The notes beneath the pieces were generated by a model. The model was not told the origin of the DNA, searched no databases, and saw only the letters and a program-made list of their open reading frames with translations. This document shows positions 18,822 through 27,642 of a DNA stretch of 64,000 nt, piece by piece (the first letter of the stretch is position 1; each line of letters opens with the position of its first letter). The stretch comes from Rhizobium rhizogenes. GTDB lineage: Bacteria; Pseudomonadota; Alphaproteobacteria; Rhizobiales; Rhizobiaceae. The stretch covers positions 1,984,001-2,048,000 of the forward strand of contig NZ_CP019701.2 in the NCBI RefSeq assembly GCF_002005205.3, in the 5' to 3' direction. A program made the position numbers and the translations under genes.

Positions 18822-20482
18822 GCAACGATCCCGCAAAATACATCCAGCCCCTCGAGCTTCACGATACCCGCATCGAACAGCGGCGCAAAACCCGGCATCG
18901 GCACAATATCCGTGACACGCATGGCCTTCGGCACCGGAAACTCCACCGCCTCACGCGTCAGGTTGAAAACGAACAGCAGCTTTTCGTCACCCTTGCTGCG
19001 CGTGAAGGCCAGCACATCGAGGTTGGTCTTGATGAAGTGTATGTCCCCGTCACGCAATGCGCCATGGCTTTTACGGAAGGACAAGACAGCGCGGTAATGG
19101 TTCAGTACCGAGTCCGGCTTGCGCTCCTGCGCATCCACAGCCTGCATGGCATGGACATAAGGCACCGGCAGCCAGGGCTTGTCAGCGCTTGAAAAACCGG
19201 CATTCGGCTTGCCGGTTTCCCACACCATCGGCGTGCGGCATCCGTCGCGCCCCTTGAAGGCGGGCCAGAAACGAATGCCATAGGGATCGCGCAGATCTTC
19301 AAACGCAAGCTCGGCCTCGGTCAGCCCCAGCTCCTCGCCCTGATAGAGACATATGGAGCCGCGCAGGCTGGCGAGAACGCAGATGGCGAGCTTCGCCACC
19401 CGTGTCTGTTCCTCCACGCTTTCGGAAAAACGGCTGAGATGGCGCACCACATCATGGTTGGAAAAGGCCCAGCACACCCAGCCATCTGTCACCACCTTGC
19501 CGAAGGTCTCCACCGAGGCGCGCAGATGCTTCGCGCTGAAATCCGGCCCCAGCAGGTCGAAAGTGTAGCACATGTTGAGCTTGTCATTGCCGGACGTATA
19601 GGCCGCCACCGTCTTCAGTGACCGCGCCCCATCTCCCACCTCACCCACGGTGGCGCGGCCCTCATAGTCATCGAGCAGCGCACGAAAACGCTTCAGGAAA
19701 GCCACGTTTTCCGGCCGCGTCTTGTCGTAGAGATGGTCCTGCATACCGTAGGGATTGACGTCGGAGGCGTCGAGACCGAAACTTTCCTCGTCGAAAAGCG
19801 GCGGGTTGTCGCGCAGAAGCCTGTCATGGAAATAATGGTTGACGGTATCGAGCCGGAAACCGTCCACCCCGCGATCCAGCCAGAAACGCACGGTTTCGAG
19901 AAGCGCATCCTGAACCTCGCGATTGTGGAAGTTCAAATCCGGCTGCGAGGAGAGGAAACTGTGCATGTAATATTGCTTGCGCACGCCGTCCCATTCCCAT
20001 GCCGGGCCGCCGAAAACGGAAAGCCAGTTGGTGGGCGCCGTGCCATCCGGCTTGGGATTGGCCCAGACATACCAGTCGGCCTTGCTGTTGGTGCGGCTCG
20101 CCCGACTGTCCACGAACCATGGATGCTGGTCCGACGTGTGCGAGATGACCTGATCGATGATGACCTTCAGCCCCAGCCGGTGCGCCTCTGCCATCAGCGC
20201 GTCGAAATCGGCAAGCGTGCCGAACATCGGATCGACATTGCAATAATCGGAAACGTCATACCCCATATCGGCCATGGGCGAAGTGAAGAACGGCGACAGC
20301 CAGATGGCGTCGACACCGAGCGAGGCGATATAGGGCAGACGTTTCGTCACCCCGGCAAGATCGCCGTAACCGTCGCCGGTCGTATCCTGAAACGAGCGCG
20401 GATAGACCTGATAGATCACCGCTCCCTTCCACCAGTCCGATTGCGCTTGGGGTTTGTGGACCGGGGCATGGGGTAACGTCAT
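18818..20482 (-). CDS. aglA: Alpha-glucosidase (GH13 family)
   Basis: A 554-residue GH13 glycoside hydrolase. The (beta/alpha)8 signatures are in order: AIWLSPFFTSPMADMGYDVSDY, DQVISHTS, GFRLDTVNHYFHD with the nucleophile Asp, TVGEVGDG with the acid/base Glu, and FSNHDVVRH with the transition-state Asp. This resembles AglA of Sinorhizobium, a cytoplasmic enzyme acting on imported sucrose, maltose or trehalose. The frame extends 84 codons upstream to 20734, but those residues are Pro/Arg-rich junk; ATG 20482 has AGGAG eight bases before and starts at MTLPHAP. No agl transporter genes are adjacent. A sugar kinase gene is transcribed divergently. Confidence 0.92.
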   Translation of the reverse strand: MTLPHAPVHKPQAQSDWWKGAVIYQVYPRSFQDTTGDGYGDLAGVTKRLPYIASLGVDAIWLSPFFTSPMADMGYDVSDYCNVDPMFGTLADFDALMAEAHRLGLKVIIDQVISHTSDQHPWFVDSRASRTNSKADWYVWANPKPDGTAPTNWLSVFGGPAWEWDGVRKQYYMHSFLSSQPDLNFHNREVQDALLETVRFWLDRGVDGFRLDTVNHYFHDRLLRDNPPLFDEESFGLDASDVNPYGMQDHLYDKTRPENVAFLKRFRALLDDYEGRATVGEVGDGARSLKTVAAYTSGNDKLNMCYTFDLLGPDFSAKHLRASVETFGKVVTDGWVCWAFSNHDVVRHLSRFSESVEEQTRVAKLAICVLASLRGSICLYQGEELGLTEAELAFEDLRDPYGIRFWPAFKGRDGCRTPMVWETGKPNAGFSSADKPWLPVPYVHAMQAVDAQERKPDSVLNHYRAVLSFRKSHGALRDGDIHFIKTNLDVLAFTRSKGDEKLLFVFNLTREAVEFPVPKAMRVTDIVPMPGFAPLFDAGIVKLEGLDVFCGIVA

Positions 20483-20636
20483 CGGCAATCTCCTGATGGG
20501 TCTGGCGGGAGAATATAAAGCCTGTGCGGCCGCGTAAACCGGAACTTCGCACATGCACAAACGGCCACAACCGCCCTTGTCAGCGGCGCGCACTCGTCGT
20601 AAGCCGCATGGCTGGAAAAAACGGGAGGATGACGGC

Positions 20637-21557
20637 GTGGGCGGACGGTTTCTGTCGATTGGCGAATGCATGGTGGAACTGTCGCAGGCCGGCAACGGGC
20701 TGCTGCGCAAGGGTTTCGCCGGAGATACGTTCAATACCGCCTGGTATGCGCGCGCCTGCCTGCCGGGCGACTGGTCGGTCGATTATTTCACCGCACTCGG
20801 CGACGATCCTCTCTCTGAAGACATGCTGGCCTTCATCACTGAAGCCGGCATCGGCACCGAAAAAATCCGCAGCATCAAGGGCGGCACGCCCGGCCTTTAC
20901 CTCATCAACCTGAAGGACGGCGAACGCACCTTCAGCTACTGGCGCAACGCCGCCGCCGCAAGGCAGCTCGCCGCCGATGCGGACCACCTGCGCAGGACGG
21001 TGGAAAGCGCCGATGTCGTTTATTTCTCCGGCATCACGCTCGCCATTCTCGCCTCCGCCCATGATATCGATACGTTCCTCGCCGAACTGCGCCGCGCCAA
21101 GGCGGCGGGCAAGCTGGTGGTCTTCGACCCCAACATTCGCCCGCGCCTGTGGGCGAATAAGGATACGATGCTGGAGACCATCTCCAACGGTGCGCGCGCC
21201 GCAACGCTTGTCATGCCGAGCTTCGATGACGAGGCGAGCCATTTCGGCGATGTCTCCGTGGAAGCGACCATCGACCGCTACCGTTCGCTTGGCGTCGAAA
21301 ACATCGTCGTGAAAGACGGCGCCAAGGGCGCGACGCTCGATTTCGGCGGCAGCCGCAGCCATGCCCCGGCGGAAAAGGCCGTGGACGTGGTGGATACGAC
21401 AAGCGCCGGCGACAGCTTCAACGGCGCCTTCCTCGCCCGTTACGTGACCGGCAGCTCGCCGGAGGAAGCGGCCACCTTTGCAGCAAGGGCGGCGGCAACC
21501 GTCATCGGCCATCACGGCGCGCTGATCAGCCCCGAGCTGCTGCCGCTGGTGGGATAA
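20637..21557 (+). CDS. kdgK: PfkB-family sugar kinase, probable 2-dehydro-3-deoxygluconokinase
   Basis: A 306-residue ribokinase-fold enzyme. N-terminus VGGRFLSIGECMVELS, the gly-rich substrate block GFAGDTFNTAWYAR, the motif VFDPNIRPRLW, and the catalytic PfkB signature DTTSAGDSFNGAFLARYV with the base Asp near residue 256. The overall pattern is that of KDG kinases (phosphorylating 2-keto-3-deoxygluconate). The frame is open from 20553, but the GTG at 20637 has GGGAGG eight bases upstream and begins the conserved fold, so the first 28 codons are not counted. Divergent from aglA; single gene. Confidence 0.87.
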   Translation: MGGRFLSIGECMVELSQAGNGLLRKGFAGDTFNTAWYARACLPGDWSVDYFTALGDDPLSEDMLAFITEAGIGTEKIRSIKGGTPGLYLINLKDGERTFSYWRNAAAARQLAADADHLRRTVESADVVYFSGITLAILASAHDIDTFLAELRRAKAAGKLVVFDPNIRPRLWANKDTMLETISNGARAATLVMPSFDDEASHFGDVSVEATIDRYRSLGVENIVVKDGAKGATLDFGGSRSHAPAEKAVDVVDTTSAGDSFNGAFLARYVTGSSPEEAATFAARAAATVIGHHGALISPELLPLVG

Positions 21558-21636
21558 GGCTCCGTCGCACCGGGGGAGCGCCGTGGATAACCGCAAACTT
21601 CTGCGCAAAAACCACGCTTCCCCGCCGTCACACACC

Positions 21637-21672
21637 CTGACATGATCCTGTAACACGCGCGCCGCATATACG
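21637..21672 (+). promoter_or_regulatory. Probable Pho box and -10 before the glycosyltransferase gene
   Basis: Direct repeats CTGACAT (21637-21643) and CTGTAAC (21648-21654) separated by GATC, fitting the PhoB consensus of two seven-base CTGTCAT-like repeats 11 bases apart. TATACG (21667-21672) lies 12 bases after the box, the spacing expected where PhoB replaces a -35. The gene start is at 21730. Confidence 0.6.
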
Positions 21673-21729
21673 GGCAGAAGCCGGGCAATGGGGATTCGCC
21701 CGTGCGCAGATGAGCAGGATCAGTGTTTC

Positions 21730-22779
21730 ATGACGAGAATCACGATTGTCACAGATGCCTGGCACCCGCAGGTCAACGGCGTGGTTCGTTCGATAGAAAA
21801 CACCAATACCGAACTGGCGCGGCTGGGTGTGGATGTGCGCATGGTCACGCCACAGAGTTTCTACAACATCCCCTGCCCCACCTATCCGGAAATCCGCCTT
21901 TCCGTCGCCGGTTATCGCCGTGTGGCGGCGGAGATCGAAAAAAGCCAGCCGTCTTTTGTGCATATTGCGACGGAAGGGCCGCTCGGCTTCATGGCGCGGC
22001 GCTGGTGCGTGAAGAACCACATGCGCTTTTCCACCAGCTATCACACCCGCTTTCCCGAATATGTCGCGGCACGTTTCCCCGTCCCGGAAAGCTGGCTTTA
22101 CGCCTTCGTGCGCTGGTTCCACAATGGCGGCAACACCTGCATGGTGGCGACGCCGAGCCTTGAGACCGAACTGGAAGCGCGCGGCGTGCGCAACCTGAAG
22201 CGCTGGAGCCGCGGCATCGACGCCGAACTTTTCCATCCCCGTCCGAAAGCAAAGCTGCCTTTCGACCTGCCGCGGCCGATCTTCATGACGGTGGGGCGTG
22301 TGGCGGTGGAGAAGAACCTGCCGGAATTTCTGGAGCTGGACCTGCCGGGTTCGAAGGTGGTCATCGGCGATGGCCCCGCCCGCCATGAATTGCAGGAGAA
22401 ATATCCGGACGTTTTGTTCACCGGCGTCAAGACCGGTGAGGAGCTGGCCGACGCCTATGCGCAGGCCGATGTCTTCGTTTTCCCCTCGAAGACCGATACG
22501 TTCGGCAACACCATTCTGGAAGCGCTGGCAAGCGGCGTGCCCGTGGCCGCCTTCCCCGTCACCGGGCCGATCGATATTCTCGGCGGCAACCCGGCAGCCG
22601 GTGCGCTGGACGACAATCTTCGCGATGCCTGTCTCGCGGCGCTTCATTGTTCGCCGCAGGAGGCGCTGGCGCTTTCCAGAAGCTACAGCTGGGAAAAAGC
22701 CTCGCGGCAATTCCTCGACAATGTCATCCACGCCGCCGGAAAATCCCTGCCGCTGCTGTCGCGTTCTCAACTTGCATGA
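21730..22779 (+). CDS. GT4 glycosyltransferase, probable diacylglycerol glycosyltransferase of phosphate-stress lipid remodelling
   Basis: A 349-residue GT-B enzyme. The N-terminal domain starts RITIVTDAWHPQVNGVV; the C-terminal nucleotide-sugar domain has MTVGRVAVEKNLPEFL, VIGDGPARHELQEKYPDV, the acceptor block VFVFPSKTDTFGNTILEALASGVPV (D-x7-E form seen in the SqdX/MgtA branch) and PIDILGGN. This branch makes glycolipids such as sulfoquinovosyl or glucosyl/glucuronosyl diacylglycerol. Agrobacterium has a promiscuous enzyme of this kind induced by phosphate starvation; the Pho box just upstream supports that reading here. Substrates are inferred, not seen. ATG 21730 follows a weak ribosome-binding site. 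Confidence 0.8.
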   Translation: MTRITIVTDAWHPQVNGVVRSIENTNTELARLGVDVRMVTPQSFYNIPCPTYPEIRLSVAGYRRVAAEIEKSQPSFVHIATEGPLGFMARRWCVKNHMRFSTSYHTRFPEYVAARFPVPESWLYAFVRWFHNGGNTCMVATPSLETELEARGVRNLKRWSRGIDAELFHPRPKAKLPFDLPRPIFMTVGRVAVEKNLPEFLELDLPGSKVVIGDGPARHELQEKYPDVLFTGVKTGEELADAYAQADVFVFPSKTDTFGNTILEALASGVPVAAFPVTGPIDILGGNPAAGALDDNLRDACLAALHCSPQEALALSRSYSWEKASRQFLDNVIHAAGKSLPLLSRSQLA

Positions 22780-22966
22780 GGCGATCCCCGAGATTCTGTT
22801 CGGGAACGGTGGACGAAATGAAGCGGGAATGTCACAAGGCAATCAGGACGCGACTGCCGTTATCTTTAGAACGGGGTCGGGCTGCTGATTGACGTCAGGC
22901 GGCTGCCGCGAGAACACGCTGGCCGTCCTCTGTTTCCGGATGATACCGCCACCTTCAGATGCCGCT

Positions 22967-23578
22967 TCAGGATAAGGGAAGAAGCTCTTTCTGCTGGGCT
23001 GCGCACCAGTGATTGATCTTCTCGATGATGTCCTTTGCAGCAATCGGCAGGGCGCTGTTGGGTATGACAGCCACCGTCCCGTGGAAAACCAGCACCAGAC
23101 TGTCCGACGGCGTGAGTGCGAGATGGTAGCGCGCCCAGCTCAGCTGCACGGTGTCCAGTCTTGTGACCTGCTTGTAACCCTCGGGTCCTATCTCGACCTC
23201 CGTGTGAGGCGAATACATCCGATCATTGGCAATATTCCAATGTGCCAGAACCTCGTAGTAGGATTTCATCTCGTTTCTCGAGCCCCGCGAGATAATGAAC
23301 CATATGGCGAGGGCCACAAACGGTGCGGGTGCAAACACCCAATAACCGACCACCGGCCAGACGCCCGGAAACCACGGCAGGCTTAAGGAATAGATGAAAC
23401 CGGCAGCAAGTCCCGCAAACGAGGATAGATGCGCTCTGGCCGAGGCAAAATGGCGCTTCCAGGACTTGTCACAAATCATGCTGTAATTTTCATAGGCCTG
23501 ATTTTGATAGCCGTGAACATAGTCGGGCACATGTTTCGGATCGGGCGTGAAGCTTATTGAAATCGTGTCATCGGCCAT
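22967..23578 (-). CDS. YcxB-like two-helix membrane protein
   Basis: 203 residues with two adjacent membrane helices (about 50-70 and 78-97: FAGLAAGFIYSLSLPWF and YWVFAPAPFVALAIWFII) and a C-terminal soluble domain with EVEIGPEGYKQVTRLDTVQLSW and FHGTVAVIPNSAL. That order, helices followed by a small beta-rich domain, is typical of YcxB-like (PF14317-type) proteins of unknown role. Codon use is somewhat less GC-rich than neighbours. Isolated between a glycosyltransferase and a DUF2026 gene. Start ATG 23578. Confidence 0.72.
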   Translation of the reverse strand: MADDTISISFTPDPKHVPDYVHGYQNQAYENYSMICDKSWKRHFASARAHLSSFAGLAAGFIYSLSLPWFPGVWPVVGYWVFAPAPFVALAIWFIISRGSRNEMKSYYEVLAHWNIANDRMYSPHTEVEIGPEGYKQVTRLDTVQLSWARYHLALTPSDSLVLVFHGTVAVIPNSALPIAAKDIIEKINHWCAAQQKELLPLS

Positions 23579-23698
23579 AGGAACACGTCAATCCCGTCGC
23601 AGTTGAAGCCCAGTCTGCGTAGCAACATTGCCCTTATAAATCAAAAGACCTTTTGCTGACAAAACCTTCGGGATAACGCCCTGCGGCGTAACCTGCCT

Positions 23699-24307
23699 TC
23701 ACCATGCTCCGGCGAGCGTCTGGCCGGAAAGCGGCACGGTGTGCGGCTTGCCGTCGCGATCCGTTACCGAAAGCGATGCGGCCATCTGTTTCGGCGACTT
23801 GCGGAACCAGTTGGCGGCAACGCTCGCCATATCGCCGATCATCGCCTGTTTGTGCCAGTCGGCAAAGCGCTTGGCCGTGGCTTCCGGTTCGGAGCGATAG
23901 AAGAAGTCGCCGGATTGCCCGAGATCGTTGATAGATGTCGCCATGGCGACAAGCGGCCGCTGGAACATTTTCGCCGGCACGGAAAGCCCATCGGCGCCTT
24001 GCGAAAAGGCAGGCGCCATGAAATCGATCGCCCAGCCATCGGCCTCCACCCAGCAGTGGAAATTATCGCCTGCGCCCGTCACATAACCGTCGTCGCGATG
24101 ATCGGCGAACAGCAGGACGGTGCCGCCAAGATTATAGGCCGCAAGCCCACCCTTCGGCACGGCCTTCACCTTGTAATGCTGCTGCAGGATGAAGGCACCA
24201 AAAGTGCTGAAATACATGGAGGCCGAAGCGGGATCGGCATTCTGGCTGATGAGCAGGCTGTTGATGACGCGGTAAATGCGGTGATAGTCGGTCTGCTTGA
24301 TCAGCAT
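23699..24307 (-). CDS. DUF2026 family protein
   Basis: 202 residues, soluble, no signal peptide. Contains CWVEADGWAIDFMAPAFSQG with a Cys/His-bearing stretch (GDNFHCWVEADGW), reminiscent of a transglutaminase-like fold, and a C-terminal block NWFRKSPKQMAASLSV. These match what I recall of the uncharacterised DUF2026 family. Start ATG 24307; a RIME repeat lies just upstream and der begins on the same strand beyond it. No functional hint from neighbours. Confidence 0.75.
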   Translation of the reverse strand: MLIKQTDYHRIYRVINSLLISQNADPASASMYFSTFGAFILQQHYKVKAVPKGGLAAYNLGGTVLLFADHRDDGYVTGAGDNFHCWVEADGWAIDFMAPAFSQGADGLSVPAKMFQRPLVAMATSINDLGQSGDFFYRSEPEATAKRFADWHKQAMIGDMASVAANWFRKSPKQMAASLSVTDRDGKPHTVPLSGQTLAGAW

Positions 24308-24354
24308 GGTCTTTTACTCTTCAAAACAAGGCGTTGGATGAGCGTCCACCGCTT

Positions 24355-24480
24355 GTTTCTTCTCCCCGAGGGAGAGAAGTCCGCGGCAGCGGGATGAGGG
24401 GGCGAGGCCAACAGTATACGGAGAGGTTGCCCCCTCATCCGACCCTTCGGGCCACCTTCTCCCCCTCGGGGAGAAGAAAC
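24355..24480. repeat. RIME-type palindromic element, copy 1
   Basis: About 126 bases bounded by perfect 17-base inverted ends GTTTCTTCTCCCCGAGG / CCTCGGGGAGAAGAAAC. Inner blocks are CCGCGGCAGCGGGATGAGG on the left and CCTCATCCGACCCTTCGGG on the right, as in the rhizobium-specific intergenic mosaic elements. Sits between der and the DUF2026 gene. Same orientation as the copy at 44495. Confidence 0.85.
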
Positions 24481-24517
24481 ACGCCGCAGCCTCGTGCATC
24501 ATAAAAACGACGACCGA

Positions 24518-25948
24518 TTACCGCCTCTTCTTCGCCTTGCTCTCGAACGGATTATCAGAGCCGCGATAATGCACGCGGATCGGCACGCCGGGCATGTCGA
24601 AATCCTTGCGCAGACCGTTCACCAGATAACGCGTATAGCTCTCCGGAATGGCTTCCGGCCGTGTGCAGGAAATCATGAAGGCCGGCGGGCGGGCCTTGAC
24701 CTGCGTCATGTATTTCAGCTTCAGGCGACGGCCGGAAACGGCCGGCGGCGGATGCTGCGTGGTCTGCGAATCCAGCCAGCGGTTGAGCCTTGCGGTGGAG
24801 ATGCGGCGGTTCCAGACCTTGTCGGTATCGATGATATTCTGCATCAGCCGGTCGAGACCATAACCCGTCTGGCCGGAAATCGGCACGGCGCGGATGCCAC
24901 GTGCCTGCGGCAAGAGACGCTCGGTCTTTTCACGCAGATCGGCCAGATAGGCCTGCGGGTCTTCCACCAGATCCCATTTGTTGAAGGCGAGCACGGCGGC
25001 GCGGCCTTCGCGGATAACGAGGTCGACCAGCTGCAAATCCTGCTTTTCGAAGGGGATGGTGCTGTCGAACACGATCACCACCGTTTCCGCAAAACGGATG
25101 GAGCGCAGCGAATCCGCCACCGAGAGCTTTTCCAGCTTCTCCGTCACCTTGGCCTTGCGGCGCATACCGGCAGTGTCGAACATCTTGATGGTGCGGCCGC
25201 GCCAGTCCCATTCGACCGAGATGCTGTCACGGGTAATGCCAGCTTCCGGGCCGGTCAGCAGGCGGTCTTCACCGAGAAAACGGTTGATCAGCGTCGACTT
25301 GCCCGCATTCGGGCGGCCGATAATGGCGACGCGCAGCGGCTTGGTCTCGTCATAAACCGGCTCTTCGTCTTCCTCGTCCTCGCTGCCCGGCTCGCCGCGC
25401 GGCAGAACGATATCCGTCTCCGCCTCATCCACCTCAGGCGGGAAAGCGACGTCCTCGCCGATTGCCTCGACAATGGCGTCGCGCAGGTCGATCATGCCCT
25501 GACCATGTTCCGCCGAAATCGGGCACGGGTCGCCGAGGCCGAGCGTGAAGGCGTCGTAAAAACCGGCGTCGGAGCCGCGCGCTTCGGACTTGTTGGCCAC
25601 CAGCACGACCGGCTTGCCGCGACGGCGCAGCATTTCCGCCAGCGTCTCATCAGCCGGCGTCAGGCCCGCCTTGGCATCCACGACAAACAGCGTCACATCG
25701 GCATCGTCGATCGCCGCTTCCGTCTGCGCCCACATGCGGCCCTGAAGCGTTTCCGGCCCGGATTGCTCCAGACCGGCGGTATCGATGATGGTGAAACGCA
25801 GGTCGACCAGCTTCGCCTCACCGGGGCGGCGGTCGCGGGTAACACCCGGCGTGTCGTCCACCAGCGCCAGCTTCTTTCCGACGAGGCGGTTGAAAAGCGT
25901 GGACTTGCCGACATTGGGGCGCCCGACTATGGCGACGGTGAAGCTCAT
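24518..25948 (-). CDS. der: Ribosome-assembly GTPase Der (EngA)
   Basis: A 476-residue double GTPase essential for 50S maturation. Two G domains in tandem: GRPNVGKST (about residue 9), [16 protein letters not shown] and NKSE; then GRPNAGKST (about residue 210), GITRDSI, DTAGMR and NKWD. The C-terminal KH-like domain contains [13 protein letters not shown] and ends with a basic tail KSKAKKRR. The acidic insertion EDEEDEE between the G domains is common in alphaproteobacteria. It follows a YfgM-like TPR gene on the same strand, an arrangement conserved widely (there usually with bamB between). Confidence 0.97.
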   Translation of the reverse strand: MSFTVAIVGRPNVGKSTLFNRLVGKKLALVDDTPGVTRDRRPGEAKLVDLRFTIIDTAGLEQSGPETLQGRMWAQTEAAIDDADVTLFVVDAKAGLTPADETLAEMLRRRGKPVVLVANKSEARGSDAGFYDAFTLGLGDPCPISAEHGQGMIDLRDAIVEAIGEDVAFPPEVDEAETDIVLPRGEPGSEDEEDEEPVYDETKPLRVAIIGRPNAGKSTLINRFLGEDRLLTGPEAGITRDSISVEWDWRGRTIKMFDTAGMRRKAKVTEKLEKLSVADSLRSIRFAETVVIVFDSTIPFEKQDLQLVDLVIREGRAAVLAFNKWDLVEDPQAYLADLREKTERLLPQARGIRAVPISGQTGYGLDRLMQNIIDTDKVWNRRISTARLNRWLDSQTTQHPPPAVSGRRLKLKYMTQVKARPPAFMISCTRPEAIPESYTRYLVNGLRKDFDMPGVPIRVHYRGSDNPFESKAKKRR

Positions 25949-26081
25949 TGATCCTGGTTCCTTAAAGCACGTCTGCCCAAAACGTTACCTGTTTTGGGCA
26001 AAGGACATGCGTAAAATAATGAGTTGGATCGCTTTGGCAATGCGAAGAAATGCCGGGGCGATCTCGTGTGGCGAAGCGGCT

Positions 26082-26753
26082 TTAAGCAGCCTTGCCCGAA
26101 GCGGTGATATTGTCGAGCATGATCTGCGCGCGGTTCGTCACGTTGCGCGGCGCCTGCGTGTCGCTGACGATCTGTTCGAACCATTGTTTGGCCTTGGCGA
26201 AATCGCCGGCCTTGTAGGCGGCGAGACCCAGAGCCTCACGGGCGGATGCGCGCATGGTTTGGCCCTCAGTGCTGAGCGGCTCGGCCAGCGCCACGACCTG
26301 ATCATAGGTGCCGTTATCCACCAGCAGCCATGCGGCGCGCACCTTGGCGGTATCGCGGAAGACCTGCGGCGCGGACGTATCGTTGCCGATGGCGGTGAAG
26401 GCGGCGATGGCGCCGGCCGCATCGCCCTTCTGCGACAGCAACGTGGCCGAGCGGAACTTCGCCAGGACGGGGTAGTTGCCGTGACCGGAGGTTTCGAGAT
26501 CGGCGAAGGCCTTCAGCGCCTCATCCGTCTTGTTGTCCGAGGCAAGCTTCAGCGCCGCAAGAAACTGGTCGCCGGAATTGGAAGCGCGGCTGGTGTTCCA
26601 GTATTCGTAGATGCCCGCGCCGGCGGCGCCCACAACCACGAGAATGGCGGCGCCCACAACCACGATACCGTACCGGCCCCAGAAGCGCGACAGCTGCTCG
26701 GAGCGGATCTGCTCGTTCACTTCGCGGATAAAGGTATCATTTTCGTTTGCCAT
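26082..26753 (-). CDS. YfgM-like tetratricopeptide membrane protein
   Basis: 223 residues: cytoplasmic N-terminus (NENDTFIREVNEQIRSEQL), one membrane helix at about 30-50 (YGIVVVGAAILVVVGAAGAGIY), then TPR-like helices facing the periplasm (DEALKAFADLE, AAIAAFTAIG, AREALGLAAYKAGDFAKAKQWFEQIV). This is the layout of YfgM, a SecYEG-associated chaperone partner. The synteny with der supports the assignment. The frame runs to 26834, but ATG 26753 has GGAG seven bases upstream. No bamB separates it from der, as it does in enterobacteria. Confidence 0.85.
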   Translation of the reverse strand: MANENDTFIREVNEQIRSEQLSRFWGRYGIVVVGAAILVVVGAAGAGIYEYWNTSRASNSGDQFLAALKLASDNKTDEALKAFADLETSGHGNYPVLAKFRSATLLSQKGDAAGAIAAFTAIGNDTSAPQVFRDTAKVRAAWLLVDNGTYDQVVALAEPLSTEGQTMRASAREALGLAAYKAGDFAKAKQWFEQIVSDTQAPRNVTNRAQIMLDNITASGKAA

Positions 26754-26908
26754 CAAATTCTCCGTTACCCGCGCGGAGATCGCTTCCGATCCATCCGTTC
26801 GCGGACATACCAAGCCGCTTACCCGGGTTGGCAAAAGTCAGGCCGACCGGGTCTTGGTCGGCCTTCTAGCCTATTTTGCCTGATATGTAAGGGGGAAACG
26901 TTGATTTC

Positions 26909-27493
26909 CTACATCGCGATTGGCTGAACGCCGATCAACCATTCGTGCAGTTTCAGGATGAAAGCGCCCCAGAGAACGATGCCGCCGACAATGGCCACCA
27001 GATCGTAGCGGCTCGAAACGAAGTCCCGGACCACTTTTTCGCCCGCTCGCTCCCGGCGCTTCAGCGAAATCCGCATCACCACGCCCCAGGCGAGGAACGA
27101 TGCGAAGAGCAGGATCGAGGACGTCTCGCCATTGGCCAGAAGATGGGCAAGCGCCCAGATCTTCACCGAGAGGATGAGCGGATGTTTGGTCTTCACTGCG
27201 ATGTGGCCAGCCGGGATGAGGCTGGCGACAAGACAGATCATCGCCGGCAGCATCAGGGTCACGGCGAGATGGCTCGTCCAGACCGGCGGATACCAGACCA
27301 TTCCGGTTTCCTGCCGCGCTTCGCCGAAAGCATAGATGACGAGGCCGAGCGTGATGAGGCTGACAAGCGAATAGACGCCCTTGAAAGGACCTTCGCCCAT
27401 CGTCGCGATCATCCGCGCGCGAAAATGCGGTGCGACCACCTTCAAAAGATGGGTCAGCAGGAACAAGGCAAGACAGAGTGCGAGAAAAAGCAT
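26909..27493 (-). CDS. NnrU family membrane protein
   Basis: 194 residues with about five hydrophobic segments (2-18, 45-60, 75-95, 115-140, 170-190) and conserved HLLK near the N-terminus, HPLILSVKIWALAHLLANGE, the core signature of the NnrU family. NnrU is linked to nitrite/nitric oxide metabolism in Rhodobacter but also relates to isomerases of carotenoid and heme pathways; the exact role is unclear. A pseudoazurin is the only other denitrification-flavoured gene in the window. Start ATG 27493, not the upstream GTG/ATG codons, since it begins the first helix. Confidence 0.88.
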   Translation of the reverse strand: MLFLALCLALFLLTHLLKVVAPHFRARMIATMGEGPFKGVYSLVSLITLGLVIYAFGEARQETGMVWYPPVWTSHLAVTLMLPAMICLVASLIPAGHIAVKTKHPLILSVKIWALAHLLANGETSSILLFASFLAWGVVMRISLKRRERAGEKVVRDFVSSRYDLVAIVGGIVLWGAFILKLHEWLIGVQPIAM

Positions 27494-27642
27494 GGAACAC
27501 GGTCCCCCGGTGGAACGAAGCGGCCCTATCACCGCAGTTGAGAACAGGAATTAGGCTGAAAGTCATGAAAACGCCAGACTATTCAAAGCTTCGCCTTATT
27601 CCACCCGCAAAAGGCCACGGTGTTTCATATGACGGATACCTG

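Noticed and set aside
24494..25951. 485-codon plus-strand open frame covering der
   Set aside because: Exact antisense of der; der has all its GTPase motifs, this has none.
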